A stretch of DNA of 59,587 bases from Sphingobium chlorophenolicum (GCF_000722875.1 NZ_JFHR01000030.1:1-59587); one strand, 5' to 3'. Positions 19,861 through 29,491 are shown, numbered from the stretch's first letter. A program made the numbers and translations. The notes: generated by a model not told the origin, from the letters alone.

Positions 19861-20631
19861 ATGCGTGTGTTCGCGAAGTTCGTCGCTGCTGCAGCCGGTC
19901 TGGCTGTCGCGGCTTCTCCGGCGATGGCCGCCGACAAGGGCTCGTCCGCCCGGCAGCAGCAGGCCAAGAAAACCGCCGAAATCCCTCATTGCACCCGGCG
20001 CCTCGGCACGGTTGCCATTGTCGAGCCGGACAATCAGTGGTGGCGGGAGCTGAACCTGGGCAGCCCGGAGGCGATCCTCAAGGTGTTCATCCAGCAGTCG
20101 GGCTGCTTCGGCATCGTCAACCGCGGCCGCGCCATGGCCAGCCGCAATATGGAGCGCGCCATGGCCGACTCCGGCGAATTGCAGGCCGGGTCGAACCTGG
20201 GCAAGGGCCAGGTGAAGGCGGCGGACTATTATCTGCAGCCGGACATCGTCTCCTCCAACAAGAATTCGGGCGGCAACGCGCTGGGCGGCATGCTCGGCGG
20301 CATGCTCGGCGGCCGGACCTTCGGCGCCCTGGCGGGCGGCATCTCGATCAAGAAGAGCGAGGCCAATGTGACGCTCTCCATCGTCAACGCCCGCACGACC
20401 GAGGAAGAGGCGCTGACGGAGGGCTATGCCCGCAAGTCTGACCTGAGCTTCGGCGGCGGCGGCGGTGCCGGCTGGTGGGGCGGTTTCGCCGCAGCCGGCG
20501 GCGGCGGCTATCAGAATACGGAGATCGGGCAGGTGATCGTGCTGGCCTATCTCGACGCCTATACCAAGCTGGTGACGCAACTTGGCGGCCTGCCCGCCAA
20601 CGCAGCGGCAGCGGCGCCTCGCGCGCAGTAA
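19861..20631 (+). CDS. CsgG-like secreted protein
   Basis: A 256-residue protein with a clear signal peptide (ending PAMAADKG). The middle matches the CsgG/HfaB group: RLGTVAIVEPDNQWW, SPEAILKVFIQQSGCFGIVNRG, ADYYLQPDI and a glycine-rich stretch around GGMLGGMLGG. CsgG forms an outer-membrane channel for curli subunits, but that lipoprotein has a lipobox cysteine that is not seen here. No other curli gene is nearby. It ends with a strong terminator. Confidence 0.75.
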   Translation: MRVFAKFVAAAAGLAVAASPAMAADKGSSARQQQAKKTAEIPHCTRRLGTVAIVEPDNQWWRELNLGSPEAILKVFIQQSGCFGIVNRGRAMASRNMERAMADSGELQAGSNLGKGQVKAADYYLQPDIVSSNKNSGGNALGGMLGGMLGGRTFGALAGGISIKKSEANVTLSIVNARTTEEEALTEGYARKSDLSFGGGGGAGWWGGFAAAGGGGYQNTEIGQVIVLAYLDAYTKLVTQLGGLPANAAAAAPRAQ

Positions 20632-20647
20632 ACGACGGTTATTGCGG

Positions 20648-20684
20648 AAAGGGCGCCGCCGGAGATTCCGGCGGTGCCCTTTTT
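20648..20684 (+). terminator. Terminator after the CsgG-like gene
   Basis: AAAGGGCGCCGCCGG, a 5-base loop and a complementary arm CCGGCGGTGCCCTTTTT end in five T. It begins 17 bases after the stop. Confidence 0.92.
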
Positions 20685-20742
20685 GTGTCGACCTTAGACC
20701 AGTTCGATCCGCCTGCTTTTGGCCATGCGCGGCCGTTAAGAT

Positions 20743-20921
20743 CCTCCCTACGCGCAGCGTGGGGAGGGTCGAAGAGAGGCACGTGACTCTCTTCGGCGTC
20801 GGCGTAGCCGATGGTGGAGGGGAAATACGCAGGTCGTGCCCATTTCCCCTCCACCAGCCTTCGGCCGGTCCCCCTCCCCATCTCCCGATGGGGAGGAATA
20901 GGATAGGTCCGCGCCCCACCC
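20743..20921. repeat. Dispersed palindromic repeat, family 1 copy B (with nested hairpin)
   Basis: It has the same outer sequence as copy A (GATGGTGGAGGGGAAATACG, TTTCCCCTCCACCA, GGTCCCCCTCCCCATC, GGATAGGTCCGC). It carries an extra block at about 20771-20796 with perfect arms CGAAGAGAG and CTCTCTTCG. With the terminator this accounts for the 312 bases without a gene between 20632 and 20943. Confidence 0.85.
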
Positions 20922-20943
20922 ATCCACGCCACAAGATGCCCGC

Positions 20944-21984
20944 TTAAACTCGGCCCGACGCCACCTCCGTCAACACCGCCCGCTCCCGACGCCGTCGCCA
21001 CCAGCTCAAAATCGCCTCCCCGGCCGGCCGCTCGACCGCCCGGTTGATGATCGTCCCCAAAGCCAGCGCCACCGCAAAAGCCGTCGCGAAGCCCGCCCAG
21101 GGGTTATAGCCTGCCTCCGCCATCTTCAGCATCACGACAAATCCGACATGCTGGTGGATAAGGTAGAAGGAATAGCTGATCCCACCCATCCAGACGAGCG
21201 GTCGAAGGCGCAGGAACCGCAGCTTCCCGGCCACCAGCGCCCCGAAAACCACCAACAGGACAAAGCCCGCGAGGGCGATGTCCCAACTATCGATCGTCGC
21301 GATCGACAGCAGCGCCAGCGCGGCATAGGGCGCCTGGTCCCGCCAGCGCCTTTGCCCGGACCAGATGCGATAGGATAATATGCCGATGATGAAGAAGGGC
21401 ACATAGCGCAACACCAACAGCATCACGACCCGCTCCGGCATGCCCGGCCATAGCGCATACAGCCAGCGCAAAGCCAGCCAAGCGGCCAACACCGGCTCCA
21501 GCCGCCTCAGGCCGGTCCATTTCCAGATCGACATCATACAGAAATAAAAGGCAATCTCGACCGTCAGCGTCCAATAGGCGCCATCGACCTCCGGCAGGAA
21601 AGCGAAGCCCTGCAACATGGTGAAATTGGCCAGGATCGCGCCAGGCCCGATCAGCAGTTGCGACGCCCGGGCCAGATATTCGATTCCCAGCGTCAGCAGC
21701 ATCGCAACCAGGTAGGCGGGATATAGCCGGGCGAAGCGGTTGATCAGGAAATCCGCGACGGTTCGGATGCGGTCGAGCGTGAAGAAGATCGCAAAGCCGG
21801 AAATGGCGAAGAACAGCAGCACCCGGTAATTGCCGCCCAGGAAACTGAAAGGCACATGGGCCGCCTGCGGGAACAGCTCATGGAAGCGGGTGGAATAATG
21901 GAAGACCAGCACGCACAGCGCCCCCAGCCCGCGCAAGGCGTCCAGTTCCGTCAAGCGGCGGGAAGAAGGGCGCGACCCCGGCAT
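20944..21984 (-). CDS. Acyltransferase 3 family membrane protein
   Basis: A multi-pass inner-membrane protein of 346 residues from the ATG at 21984; the frame also allows TTG at 22011. It begins with RLTELDALRGLGALCVLVFHYS, containing the conserved R and H of OafA/YrhL-type O-acyltransferases, followed by about ten hydrophobic segments. Such enzymes acylate polysaccharides or lipids. The substrate cannot be read from the sequence. Confidence 0.88.
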   Translation of the reverse strand: MPGSRPSSRRLTELDALRGLGALCVLVFHYSTRFHELFPQAAHVPFSFLGGNYRVLLFFAISGFAIFFTLDRIRTVADFLINRFARLYPAYLVAMLLTLGIEYLARASQLLIGPGAILANFTMLQGFAFLPEVDGAYWTLTVEIAFYFCMMSIWKWTGLRRLEPVLAAWLALRWLYALWPGMPERVVMLLVLRYVPFFIIGILSYRIWSGQRRWRDQAPYAALALLSIATIDSWDIALAGFVLLVVFGALVAGKLRFLRLRPLVWMGGISYSFYLIHQHVGFVVMLKMAEAGYNPWAGFATAFAVALALGTIINRAVERPAGEAILSWWRRRRERAVLTEVASGRV

Positions 21985-22128
21985 GCCTGCGCCATAGCAA
22001 CGGAACAGCAATCATTCCGTTAATATCGTGGTTAAGCTGGCACTTATCGCCAGAATGCGGACATGATGGCCGCCCCGTCCCCTTCAGGAGAGGCGGAGAG
22101 ACGTCCTGGAGGAACCGTGCCCGGCCTG

Positions 22129-22671
22129 CTAAGGCCGCTTCGCCTCTGCCGCCCGCTTCAGCCCCTGCAACTGCTCGGCCAAAACCTTGTCAACGACGGG
22201 CGCGATTTTGGCCGCCTCGAAGCGCATATAGCCGCCGGCGACATAGCTCATCACGACCCTTGAGCCTTTCCCCGCAGGCGCAATGTCGAAAGTCAGCGTC
22301 CCGGTCACCGCCTCCGCCTGCAAAGGCCCCAGCGCTCCGGAAAGGCGCAACTGCCTATCCGGCGCGGCATGGATCACCCGGCCATGCTCGACGCTTCCAG
22401 CCTTCCCATCCTTGCCCGGCACCTTTTCGCAGAAACAGCCCCCCGCCACGGGATCAAGGCTAAGATTGGTGGCATCCCCGCTATAGCTGTGCTCGCCATT
22501 CCACCAGCGCGCCGGTTGCCCCAACAGCCGGTAGACGGTCGCCGCATCGGCGGAGACATCCACGCCGTTCTCCACCGCAAAGCCGACGGCGCTGCTACCT
22601 GTGACAGCAGAATGGGCCGGCGCGGCCATCGCCACACCAGCCCATATCCAAGCTCTATATCGTTTCATCAC
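22129..22671 (-). CDS. SRPBCC family protein with signal peptide
   Basis: A 180-residue protein with a signal peptide (IWAGVAMAAPAHSA) and an SRPBCC fold: VDVSADAATVYRLLGQPARWWNGEHSYSG, a GGCF turn, a strand-rich middle and a long final helix. The fold binds hydrophobic ligands. It is located where rpsM and rpsK often follow adk in bacteria. The role is unknown. Confidence 0.72.
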   Translation of the reverse strand: MMKRYRAWIWAGVAMAAPAHSAVTGSSAVGFAVENGVDVSADAATVYRLLGQPARWWNGEHSYSGDATNLSLDPVAGGCFCEKVPGKDGKAGSVEHGRVIHAAPDRQLRLSGALGPLQAEAVTGTLTFDIAPAGKGSRVVMSYVAGGYMRFEAAKIAPVVDKVLAEQLQGLKRAAEAKRP

Positions 22672-22759
22672 ACCCTCCCATGCAGGAGGGCAGGATAATC
22701 CCCTTCACCGGATTTTCCGAGTCGCCCGATGCGTTGTCCGAGCCGGAAAATGCCTTGGC

Positions 22760-23416
22760 TCAGGCGCCCTTGCCGTCAAGGATAGCGGCGATCGCAACGG
22801 TCACATCGTCCATGTCGGCCATGCCGTCGACCCGCGACACGATGCCCCGCGCTTCGTAGATCGGCAGGATCGGCGCAGTCTTAGCGCGATATTCGGCCAT
22901 GCGGGTCCGCACGGTTTCCTCATTATCGTCCGGTCGGCGCTTGAACTCATGCCCGCCGCATTTGTCGCAGCTACCCTCGACCTTCGGCGTCTTGAACCTG
23001 TCGTGATAGCCCTCACCACAGGTCGCGCAGGTGAAGCGGCCGGTGATGCGCTCGACCAGCGCGTCCTCGTCCACTTCCAGTTCGATCACATGGTCGAGCG
23101 TCCGATTGCGGTCCGCCAATATGCCGTCGAGCGAATGGGCCTGCGCCTCGGTCCGGGGATAGCCGTCGAAGATCACGCCGGTTTTCGGCGCCAGCGCATC
23201 CAGCGCCTCGCCGATGATGCCCGACACGATCTCGTCCGAAACCAGTTCGCCCGCTTCCATCACGGCCTTGGCCTTGAGGCCAATCGGCGTCCCCGCCTTC
23301 ACCGCGGCGCGCAGCATGTCGCCAGTCGATAGCTGCACCATGCCCCGGCTATCCACCAGACGAGTCGCCTGCGTTCCCTTGCCGGCGCCCGGAGGGCCGA
23401 GCAGAATGATATTCAT
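22760..23416 (-). CDS. adk: Adenylate kinase
   Basis: Adk interconverts ATP, ADP and AMP. The 218-residue protein starts at the ATG at 23416 with MNIILLGPPGAGKGTQA (P loop), has FDGYPRTEAQA, and is the long-lid form with a zinc-binding lid: C-A-T-C about residue 130 and C-D-K-C about 150. It follows secY by 50 bases, as in most spc operons. Confidence 0.97.
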   Translation of the reverse strand: MNIILLGPPGAGKGTQATRLVDSRGMVQLSTGDMLRAAVKAGTPIGLKAKAVMEAGELVSDEIVSGIIGEALDALAPKTGVIFDGYPRTEAQAHSLDGILADRNRTLDHVIELEVDEDALVERITGRFTCATCGEGYHDRFKTPKVEGSCDKCGGHEFKRRPDDNEETVRTRMAEYRAKTAPILPIYEARGIVSRVDGMADMDDVTVAIAAILDGKGA

Positions 23417-23466
23417 GTCGCGCATTCTCCCCTGTTTTTTCGCGCTTTTAACCGTGCCGCGCCGCG

Positions 23467-24831
23467 TTAGCGCAGACGCCCCTTCAGCTTCGCCTTCTTG
23501 ATCAGATCCCCATATTGATGGGCGAGCAGGTGGCTCTGAATCTGCGTCACGGTGTCGACCGTAACATTGACCACGATCAACAGGCTAGTCCCACCAAGGT
23601 AGAAGGGAATGCCGGCGCGGGCGATGACGAATTCCGGCACCAAGCAGATGAAGGCCAGATAGGCCGCGCCGATCACCGTGATCCGGGTCAGCACATAGTC
23701 GAGATAATTTTCGGTATTCTTGCCCGGACGAATGCCGGGAATGAAGCCGCCGTTGCGCTTGAGGTTGTCGGCCGTCTCTTCCGGATTGAACACTACGGCG
23801 GTGTAGAAGAAGCAGAAGAAGACGATGCCGAGGCCGTAAAGCGCCATATAGACCGGGCTGCCGTGCGACAGATACTGGTTCAGCGTCAGCACGAAATCGC
23901 CCAACTTGCTTTCGCCCGCCACAGTATTGCCCGCGAATTGCGAGACGGTCAGCGGCATCAGCAGCAACGACGAAGCGAAGATCGGCGGGATCACGCCCGC
24001 AGTGTTGACCTTCAGCGGCAGATGGCTGCGGTCGGCCTGCATCAATCCCTGACGCGTCTGCCGCTTGGGATACTGAATAAGCACGCGCCGCTGCGCCCGC
24101 TCCATGAAGCAGATGAAAGCGATCAGGCCAAAGCCCAGCACGATCACCAGGAAGATGACCAGACCGGAAATCGCGCCCGTGCTGCTCGACTTGAACAGGT
24201 TGCTCAGCGTCACCGGCAACTGCGCGACGATGCCCGCCATGATGATGAGCGACACGCCGTTGCCGATGCCGCGCGAGGTGATCTGCTCACCCAGCCACAT
24301 CAGGAACATGGTGCCGCCGATCAGCGAGATCACCGCCGCGACCCGGAACAACATGCCCGGATCGACCACCGCCTGCACGCCAGACTGCGCGCCGAAGCTC
24401 TCCAGCCCCACGGCGATGAAATAGCCCTGAACGGCGGTCAGGCCGACGGTACCGTAGCGGGTGTATTGGTTCAGCTTCTTGCGGCCGCTTTCGCCTTCCT
24501 TCTTGATCGCCGCGAGTTGCGGCGAGAGGCTGGCGGCAAGCTGGACCACGATGGACGCGGTGATATAGGGCATCACGCCGAGCGCGATCAGGCTCATGCG
24601 CGAGAGCGAACCGCCCGAAAAGGTGTTGAAGATGTCGAGGATGCCGCCATTGGTCTGCTTGTAGAGCTGCGACAGGGCGGTCGGATCGACGCCTGGCAGC
24701 GGCACGAAGCTCAGGAAGCGGAAGACGATCAGCGCGCCCAGCGTGAACCACAGGCGCTTCTTGAGGTCGGTCGCCTGGCTGAACTTCGCCAGGCTGAGAT
24801 TGGATGCGAGCTGGTCGGCTCTCGATGCCAT
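23467..24831 (-). CDS. secY: Protein translocase subunit SecY
   Basis: SecY is the pore of the Sec translocon in the inner membrane. The 454-residue protein has about ten membrane segments, QYTRYGTVGLTAVQGYFI and the cytoplasmic loop ERAQRRVLIQYPKRQTRQG that binds ribosomes and SecA. It is separated from rplO by 189 bases with two large hairpins (24905-24998). Confidence 0.97.
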   Translation of the reverse strand: MASRADQLASNLSLAKFSQATDLKKRLWFTLGALIVFRFLSFVPLPGVDPTALSQLYKQTNGGILDIFNTFSGGSLSRMSLIALGVMPYITASIVVQLAASLSPQLAAIKKEGESGRKKLNQYTRYGTVGLTAVQGYFIAVGLESFGAQSGVQAVVDPGMLFRVAAVISLIGGTMFLMWLGEQITSRGIGNGVSLIIMAGIVAQLPVTLSNLFKSSSTGAISGLVIFLVIVLGFGLIAFICFMERAQRRVLIQYPKRQTRQGLMQADRSHLPLKVNTAGVIPPIFASSLLLMPLTVSQFAGNTVAGESKLGDFVLTLNQYLSHGSPVYMALYGLGIVFFCFFYTAVVFNPEETADNLKRNGGFIPGIRPGKNTENYLDYVLTRITVIGAAYLAFICLVPEFVIARAGIPFYLGGTSLLIVVNVTVDTVTQIQSHLLAHQYGDLIKKAKLKGRLR

Positions 24832-24904
24832 CTTGGCTGCCCTTCAAAACATCTTGCCGGAGCCAACGCTCCAGCCTGAATCGCTTACCCCTTAGCGGGG
24901 TCAC

Positions 24905-24998
24905 GGGGTGCTGTCGAACCGGGATTTGCCGCGCTTGCGACAAATAGCACCCCCGATGCACATGACCCCGCCGACCCATATCGGGCAGCGGGGTCATG
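24905..24998 (-). promoter_or_regulatory. Two hairpins in the rplO-secY spacer
   Basis: CATGACCCCGC and GCGGGGTCATG (24961-24998) form a near-perfect stem with an inner CCC/GGG pair. GGGTGCT and AGCACCC (24905-24954) form a second, looser stem. Neither has a T run on the minus strand, so they look like attenuation or mRNA-stability elements rather than terminators. Confidence 0.5.
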
Positions 24999-25020
24999 CT
25001 TGCAAGACTTGCAGGCCGGA

Positions 25021-25557
25021 TCAGGCCTTTGCGGCAGCCTTCTTCGCGGCCAGGGCGGTGCCCTTCTTGGCCTTGGCCTTTTCAGCCGCCGGAACGACTT
25101 CGATCACATCGACCTTGCCGCCAGCCTTCTCGACCGCTTCGACAGCCCCCTTTGACGCGCCGGCGACCAGGAAGCTGACCTTGACGGTCAGATCGCCCTT
25201 GGCGAGCAGGCGCACGCCGTCCTTGCCGCCACGGGCCAGGGCAGCGGCCTTCAGCGCGGCATGGTCGATGGTCGCATTGGCGTCCAGCTTGCCGGCGTCG
25301 ATCGCCTTCTGCACGGCGCCCAGGTTCACGATCGCGAAATCCTTGGCGAAGATGTTGTTGAAGCCGCGCTTCGGCAGACGCATGTGGAGCGGCATCTGGC
25401 CACCCTCGAAGCCGTTGATGCTGACGCCCGAACGCGCCTTCGCACCCTTCTGGCCGCGACCGGCGGTCTTGCCCTTGCCGGAACCGATACCACGGCCGAC
25501 GCGCATCCGGCCCTTGCGGGCGCCGGCATTGTCGTTGAGTTCGTTAAGCTTGGTCAT
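25021..25557 (-). CDS. rplO: 50S ribosomal protein L15
   Basis: L15 is a late-assembly large-subunit protein. The 178-residue sequence starts with [42 protein letters not shown], the standard glycine/basic N-terminal extension. The C-terminus is alanine/lysine-rich ([15 protein letters not shown]) and makes the protein longer than the 144 residues of E. coli. Confidence 0.96.
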   Translation of the reverse strand: MTKLNELNDNAGARKGRMRVGRGIGSGKGKTAGRGQKGAKARSGVSINGFEGGQMPLHMRLPKRGFNNIFAKDFAIVNLGAVQKAIDAGKLDANATIDHAALKAAALARGGKDGVRLLAKGDLTVKVSFLVAGASKGAVEAVEKAGGKVDVIEVVPAAEKAKAKKGTALAAKKAAAKA

Positions 25558-25597
25558 TGTGCACTCGCTTTCGCTATGTTCGCGCTAAAAACACGTA

Positions 25598-25623
25598 ATC
25601 CTCTCCCGCAGGCGGGAGAGGAT
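25598..25623. repeat. Perfect 12-bp-arm palindrome between rplO and rpmD (repeat family 3)
   Basis: ATCCTCTCCCGC, two central bases and GCGGGAGAGGAT. It is related to the hairpin at 78-99. It lies inside the spc operon without a T run, so transcription should pass. Confidence 0.75.
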
Positions 25624-25689
25624 ATGAAGGCTTACCAGCTTGCTGGTCAGCCGAAGTTGGAAAGGGTTTTCACCCTCACCCATGGTCGA

Positions 25690-25866
25690 TTAGTCGACCA
25701 CGGCCACCATGTGGGGCAGCTTGGCAATGGCGCCGCGGACTTCCGCAGTGTCTTCCAGCTCCACCACGCGGTGCATCTTCCCAAGGCCCAGACCGATCAG
25801 AATCTTCTTCTGCGCTTCGGGGCGACGGATCGGCGAACCGATCTGCTTGATCTTGATCTTCGCCAT
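25690..25866 (-). CDS. rpmD: 50S ribosomal protein L30
   Basis: A 58-residue protein read directly from the minus strand: [20 protein letters not shown], then [19 protein letters not shown] and a final MVAVVD. This is the short bacterial L30. It starts 5 bases after the rpsE stop and precedes rplO by 132 bases. Confidence 0.94.
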   Translation of the reverse strand: MAKIKIKQIGSPIRRPEAQKKILIGLGLGKMHRVVELEDTAEVRGAIAKLPHMVAVVD

Positions 25867-25871
25867 ATCAG

Positions 25872-26573
25872 TTACTCCGCAATCGCTTCGGCGTCGGCCT
25901 GAGCGACTTCGGCCGAGGCACCGCCGCGACGAAGCAGGTCGGCAACCTTCTTGCCGCGACGCTGCGCCACCGCCTTGGGGCTGACCTGCTCACCCAGCGC
26001 CGCGAAGGTCGCCCGGATCATGTTGTAGGGGTTCGACGTGCCGTTCGACTTGGTCACGACGTCCGCGACGCCCAGGCTTTCGAACACGGCGCGCATCGGA
26101 CCACCGGCGATGATGCCCGTACCGGCCGGGGCCGAACGAACCGTCACCTTGCCCGCACCGAAATGGCCAAGGCCGTCATGGTGCAGCGTGCGGCCTTCCT
26201 TCAGCGGAACGCGAACCATCGCCTTCTTGGCCGAAGCGGTCGCCTTGCTGATGGCTTCAGGCACTTCGCGCGCCTTGCCATGGCCGAAGCCAGCGCGACC
26301 CTTGCCGTCGCCGACGACGACCAGAGCGGCGAAACCGAAGCGCTTGCCGCCCTTGACGGTCTTCGAGACGCGGTTGATGTGAACCAGCTTCTCGATCAGT
26401 TCTTCGCCCTGTTCCTCGTCACGGTTGCCGCGACGGTCGTCGCGACGGCCACGGCCGCCACGCTCGCCACGGTTGCGGTCACCGCCACGGCCACGGCCAC
26501 GGCCGCGACCTTCGGTCTGAGCCTCGGCACCCTCGACGGGTGCGACGACTTCGTTGGTGTTTTCGTCAGCCAT
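25872..26573 (-). CDS. rpsE: 30S ribosomal protein S5 with RG-rich N-terminal extension
   Basis: S5 helps decoding accuracy and the helicase-like activity of the ribosome at the mRNA entry. The conserved part begins near residue 57 ([21 protein letters not shown]). In front are about 55 extra residues, first acidic and then made of repeated RG, RGG and RR dipeptides (residues 22-50). E. coli S5 is 166 residues long, this one 233. Confidence 0.95.
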   Translation of the reverse strand: MADENTNEVVAPVEGAEAQTEGRGRGRGRGGDRNRGERGGRGRRDDRRGNRDEEQGEELIEKLVHINRVSKTVKGGKRFGFAALVVVGDGKGRAGFGHGKAREVPEAISKATASAKKAMVRVPLKEGRTLHHDGLGHFGAGKVTVRSAPAGTGIIAGGPMRAVFESLGVADVVTKSNGTSNPYNMIRATFAALGEQVSPKAVAQRRGKKVADLLRRGGASAEVAQADAEAIAE

Positions 26574-26575
26574 GA

Positions 26576-26941
26576 TCAGAACTCCAGCCCGGCTTCACGG
26601 GCCGCATCGGCCAGCGCCTTGACGCGGCCATGGAACAGGAAGCCACCACGATCGAACACGACCTTGGTGACGCCGGCGGCGGTCGCCGCAGCGGCAACGC
26701 GCTTGCCGACATCGGCAGCGGCTTCGGAGGAGGCGCCGGTCTTGCCCAGAGCCTTCGAACCCACAGCCTTGTCCAGGGTCGAGGCCGACGCCAGGGTCTT
26801 GCCCTGCGCGTCGTCGATGACCTGGGCGTAGATGTGACGGCCCGAACGGTGGACGCTAAGGCGGGGCTTGTGGCCCGAAACAGCCTTGAGCGCGGTGCGA
26901 ACGCGGCGACGACGCCGCGCGAAGAGGGAAAGCTTTGCCAT
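26576..26941 (-). CDS. rplR: 50S ribosomal protein L18
   Basis: L18 binds 5S rRNA in the central protuberance. The protein has 121 residues from the ATG at 26941: [66 protein letters not shown]. The frame stays open to 27145 but that part overlaps rplF and is not L18-like. The stop is 2 bases before the rpsE start. Confidence 0.96.
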   Translation of the reverse strand: MAKLSLFARRRRRVRTALKAVSGHKPRLSVHRSGRHIYAQVIDDAQGKTLASASTLDKAVGSKALGKTGASSEAAADVGKRVAAAATAAGVTKVVFDRGGFLFHGRVKALADAAREAGLEF

Positions 26942-26942
26942 C

Positions 26943-27476
26943 TTACTTCTTCTTCCCTTCCTTGCGGAAGATGAACTCGCCGGCGTACTTGATGCCCTTG
27001 CCCTTATAGGGCTCGGGCTTGCGCCAGCGGCGGATCTCGGCGGCAACCTGACCCACCTTCTGCTTGTCGATGCCGCTGATCTCGACCGTGGTGTTGTCCG
27101 GGGTCTTGATCTCGATGCCTTCGGGCACCGCGAAGTCGACGTCATGCGAATAGCCGAGCTGCAGCTTCAGGGTCTTGCCCTGGGCGTTGGCGCGGTAGCC
27201 GACACCGGTGATGAGCAGCTTCTTCGAGAAGCCCTCGGTCACGCCGGTGATCAGGTTCGCGATCAGCGTGCGCTGCATGCCCCAGAAAGCGCGGGCGCGC
27301 TTGCTGTCGTTCGCAGGCTTCACGGCAATCGAGCCTTCCTCGATGCTGTAGGTCACTTCGTCGGCCAGCGGCAGCGACAGGGTGCCCTTGGGCCCCTTCA
27401 CCGAAAGCTGACCGTCGGCGATGGCGGCGGTGACGCCCGCGGGGACGGCAACCGGCTTCTTACCAGTACGGCTCAT
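26943..27476 (-). CDS. rplF: 50S ribosomal protein L6
   Basis: L6 lies near the sarcin-ricin loop. The 177-residue protein has the usual two-domain plan and the conserved end of domain 2 ([23 protein letters not shown]). It starts in a 1-base overlap with rpsH. Confidence 0.97.
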   Translation of the reverse strand: MSRTGKKPVAVPAGVTAAIADGQLSVKGPKGTLSLPLADEVTYSIEEGSIAVKPANDSKRARAFWGMQRTLIANLITGVTEGFSKKLLITGVGYRANAQGKTLKLQLGYSHDVDFAVPEGIEIKTPDNTTVEISGIDKQKVGQVAAEIRRWRKPEPYKGKGIKYAGEFIFRKEGKKK

Positions 27477-27871
27477 CAGAACACCTCCGCCAGCACTTCG
27501 CCGCCGACATTCTGCTCACGCGCTTCGGCGTCGGACAGAACGCCGCGGGGCGTCGAGACAATGGTGATGCCCAGGCCATTGCGGATTACCGGCAGTTCCT
27601 TGGAACCGGAGTAAACGCGGCGGCCCGGCTTGGACACGCGGGCGACATGCTTGATCGCCGGCTGGCCTTCGAAATATTTCAGCTCGATGCGCAGGCCGGG
27701 ATGATTGCCGAGCAGTTCCTCGGAATAGCCACGGATATAGCCTTCGCGCTGCAGCACGTCGAGCACGCGGGCACGGAGCTTCGAAGCGGGGGACATAACG
27801 CTGTCCTTCTTCGCCTGCTGCCCGTTGCGGATGCGGGTGAGCATATCACCCAGGGGATCGGTCAATGCCAT
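27476..27871 (-). CDS. rpsH: 30S ribosomal protein S8
   Basis: S8 binds the central domain of 16S rRNA and, in E. coli, represses the spc operon by binding the rplE message. The 131-residue protein starts [18 protein letters not shown] and ends with the [12 protein letters not shown] loop and GGEVLAEVF. Confidence 0.97.
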   Translation of the reverse strand: MALTDPLGDMLTRIRNGQQAKKDSVMSPASKLRARVLDVLQREGYIRGYSEELLGNHPGLRIELKYFEGQPAIKHVARVSKPGRRVYSGSKELPVIRNGLGITIVSTPRGVLSDAEAREQNVGGEVLAEVF

Positions 27872-27883
27872 TTCAAATGATCC

Positions 27884-28189
27884 TTACCAGCTCGACTTGG
27901 TGACGCCGGGGATCAGGCCCTTGTTGGCCAGATCACGCAGCTGCACGCGGCAGAGACGGAATTTGCGGTAATATGCGCGGGGACGCCCCGTCAGTTCGCA
28001 GCGGTTCCGAACGCGGGTCGGGTTGCCGTTGCGCGGGATCTCCGCCATCTTCAGACGCGCGATCAGACGATCGCTGTCATCGGCCGCGGTATCATTCGCG
28101 ATCGCCTTGAGCTTCGCGTAACGGCCGGCGTACTTCTTCACCAGCTTCTTGCGACGCTCGTTCTTGTTGATCGAACTCAGTTTCGCCAT
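27884..28189 (-). CDS. rpsN: 30S ribosomal protein S14
   Basis: The 101-residue protein is the zinc-free long form: [39 protein letters not shown] middle and [34 protein letters not shown]. It has no CXXC pairs, so it should work without zinc. Confidence 0.97.
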   Translation of the reverse strand: MAKLSSINKNERRKKLVKKYAGRYAKLKAIANDTAADDSDRLIARLKMAEIPRNGNPTRVRNRCELTGRPRAYYRKFRLCRVQLRDLANKGLIPGVTKSSW

Positions 28190-28239
28190 GACTTAAGTTC
28201 TCTTTCCTTGGGTTTGTCGGAAAGAGAAGCGGGGCCGTT

Positions 28240-28812
28240 TCAGGCCGCCTGCTTCTCTTCGAGCGGGAAGGGGAAGCCGAAGAGACGCAGCAGTTCGCGC
28301 GCTTCCTCGTCCGTCTTCGCCGTGGTGGTCACGATGATATCCATGCCGCGCACCTTGTCGATGCGGTCATAGTTGATCTCCGGGAAGATGATCTGCTCCT
28401 TGATGCCGAAGGCATAGTTGCCGCGGCCGTCGAAGCTCTTCGGGTTCAGACCACGGAAGTCGCGCACGCGGGGCAACGCGATGTTGATCAGACGATCCAG
28501 GAATTCATACATGCGCTCGCGGCGCAGCGTGACCTTGGCGCCAATCGGCATGCCTTCACGCAGCTTGAACTGCGCGATCGACTTGCGGGCCTTGGTGATG
28601 ACCGGCTTCTGGCCGGCGATCAATTCCATTTCCTCGGCCGCCGAAGTCACCTTCTTCTTGTCCTGGGTGGCTTCGCCAACGCCCATGTTGAGCGTGATCT
28701 TCTCGATCTTCGGCACTTCCATGACGTTCTTGTAACCGAACTTGGCGGTCATCGCCTTGGCGATTTCGGCGTCATAGAGCGCCTTCGAGCGCGGAGTGTA
28801 CTTGTCGCTCAT
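28240..28812 (-). CDS. rplE: 50S ribosomal protein L5
   Basis: L5 brings 5S rRNA to the large subunit and contacts the P-site tRNA. The 190-residue protein carries [50 protein letters not shown] and the final [16 protein letters not shown]. It starts in a 1-base overlap with the rplX stop. Confidence 0.97.
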   Translation of the reverse strand: MSDKYTPRSKALYDAEIAKAMTAKFGYKNVMEVPKIEKITLNMGVGEATQDKKKVTSAAEEMELIAGQKPVITKARKSIAQFKLREGMPIGAKVTLRRERMYEFLDRLINIALPRVRDFRGLNPKSFDGRGNYAFGIKEQIIFPEINYDRIDKVRGMDIIVTTTAKTDEEARELLRLFGFPFPLEEKQAA

Positions 28813-29123
28813 TACAGCACCTCACCGGACTTGACGGCGACGCGGACCTTCTTGCCGTCGCGATCCTCGAAACGGACGCGGGTCGGCTTGCCATCCTTGT
28901 CGGCGACAGCGACGTTCGAAATGTGGAGCGGCGCGGGCTTGCGCTCGATGCCGCCCTGCGGGTTCGCCTGGTCGGGCTTGCGATGGCGCACATGCAAGTT
29001 GATGCCTTCCACCAGGACCTTGTCGTCCTTGGGCAGCACCTGCAGGACGGCGCCGGTGCGGCCCTTGTCCTTGCCGGCCAGGATGACGACCTTGTCGCCC
29101 TTCTTGATCTTCGCAGCGCTCAT
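28812..29123 (-). CDS. rplX: 50S ribosomal protein L24
   Basis: L24 is an assembly initiator. The 103-residue protein has the KOW motif [36 protein letters not shown] and [12 protein letters not shown]. It overlaps rplN by one base at the start and rplE by one at the stop. Confidence 0.97.
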   Translation of the reverse strand: MSAAKIKKGDKVVILAGKDKGRTGAVLQVLPKDDKVLVEGINLHVRHRKPDQANPQGGIERKPAPLHISNVAVADKDGKPTRVRFEDRDGKKVRVAVKSGEVL

Positions 29124-29491
29124 TACAGCACCTCAGGGGCGAGCGAGATGATCTTCATGTGCTTCTTGGCGCGCAGTTCGCGAACGACCGGGCCAAAGAT
29201 ACGGGTGCCGATGGGCTCCTCGTTCTTGTTGATCAGCACAGCGGCATTGCCGTCGAAGCGAATCACGCTGCCGTCAGCGCGACGCACGTCCTTGGCGGTG
29301 CGCACGATGACGGCGCGGTGCACGTCACCCTTCTTCACCTTGCCACGAGGCGCTGCTTCCTTGATCGAGACGACGATGATGTCGCCCACGCTCGCGAAGC
29401 GACGCTTCGAGCCGCCCAGCACCTTGATGCACTGGACGCGCTTGGCGCCGCTGTTGTCAGCGACGTCAAGATTGGATTGCATCTGGATCAT
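29123..29491 (-). CDS. rplN: 50S ribosomal protein L14
   Basis: L14 lies at the inter-subunit bridge near L19. The 122 residues match the highly conserved family from [27 protein letters not shown] to [24 protein letters not shown]. It is the first gene of the spc operon and is separated from rpsQ by 177 bases, so the spc operon may have its own promoter. Confidence 0.97.
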   Translation of the reverse strand: MIQMQSNLDVADNSGAKRVQCIKVLGGSKRRFASVGDIIVVSIKEAAPRGKVKKGDVHRAVIVRTAKDVRRADGSVIRFDGNAAVLINKNEEPIGTRIFGPVVRELRAKKHMKIISLAPEVL

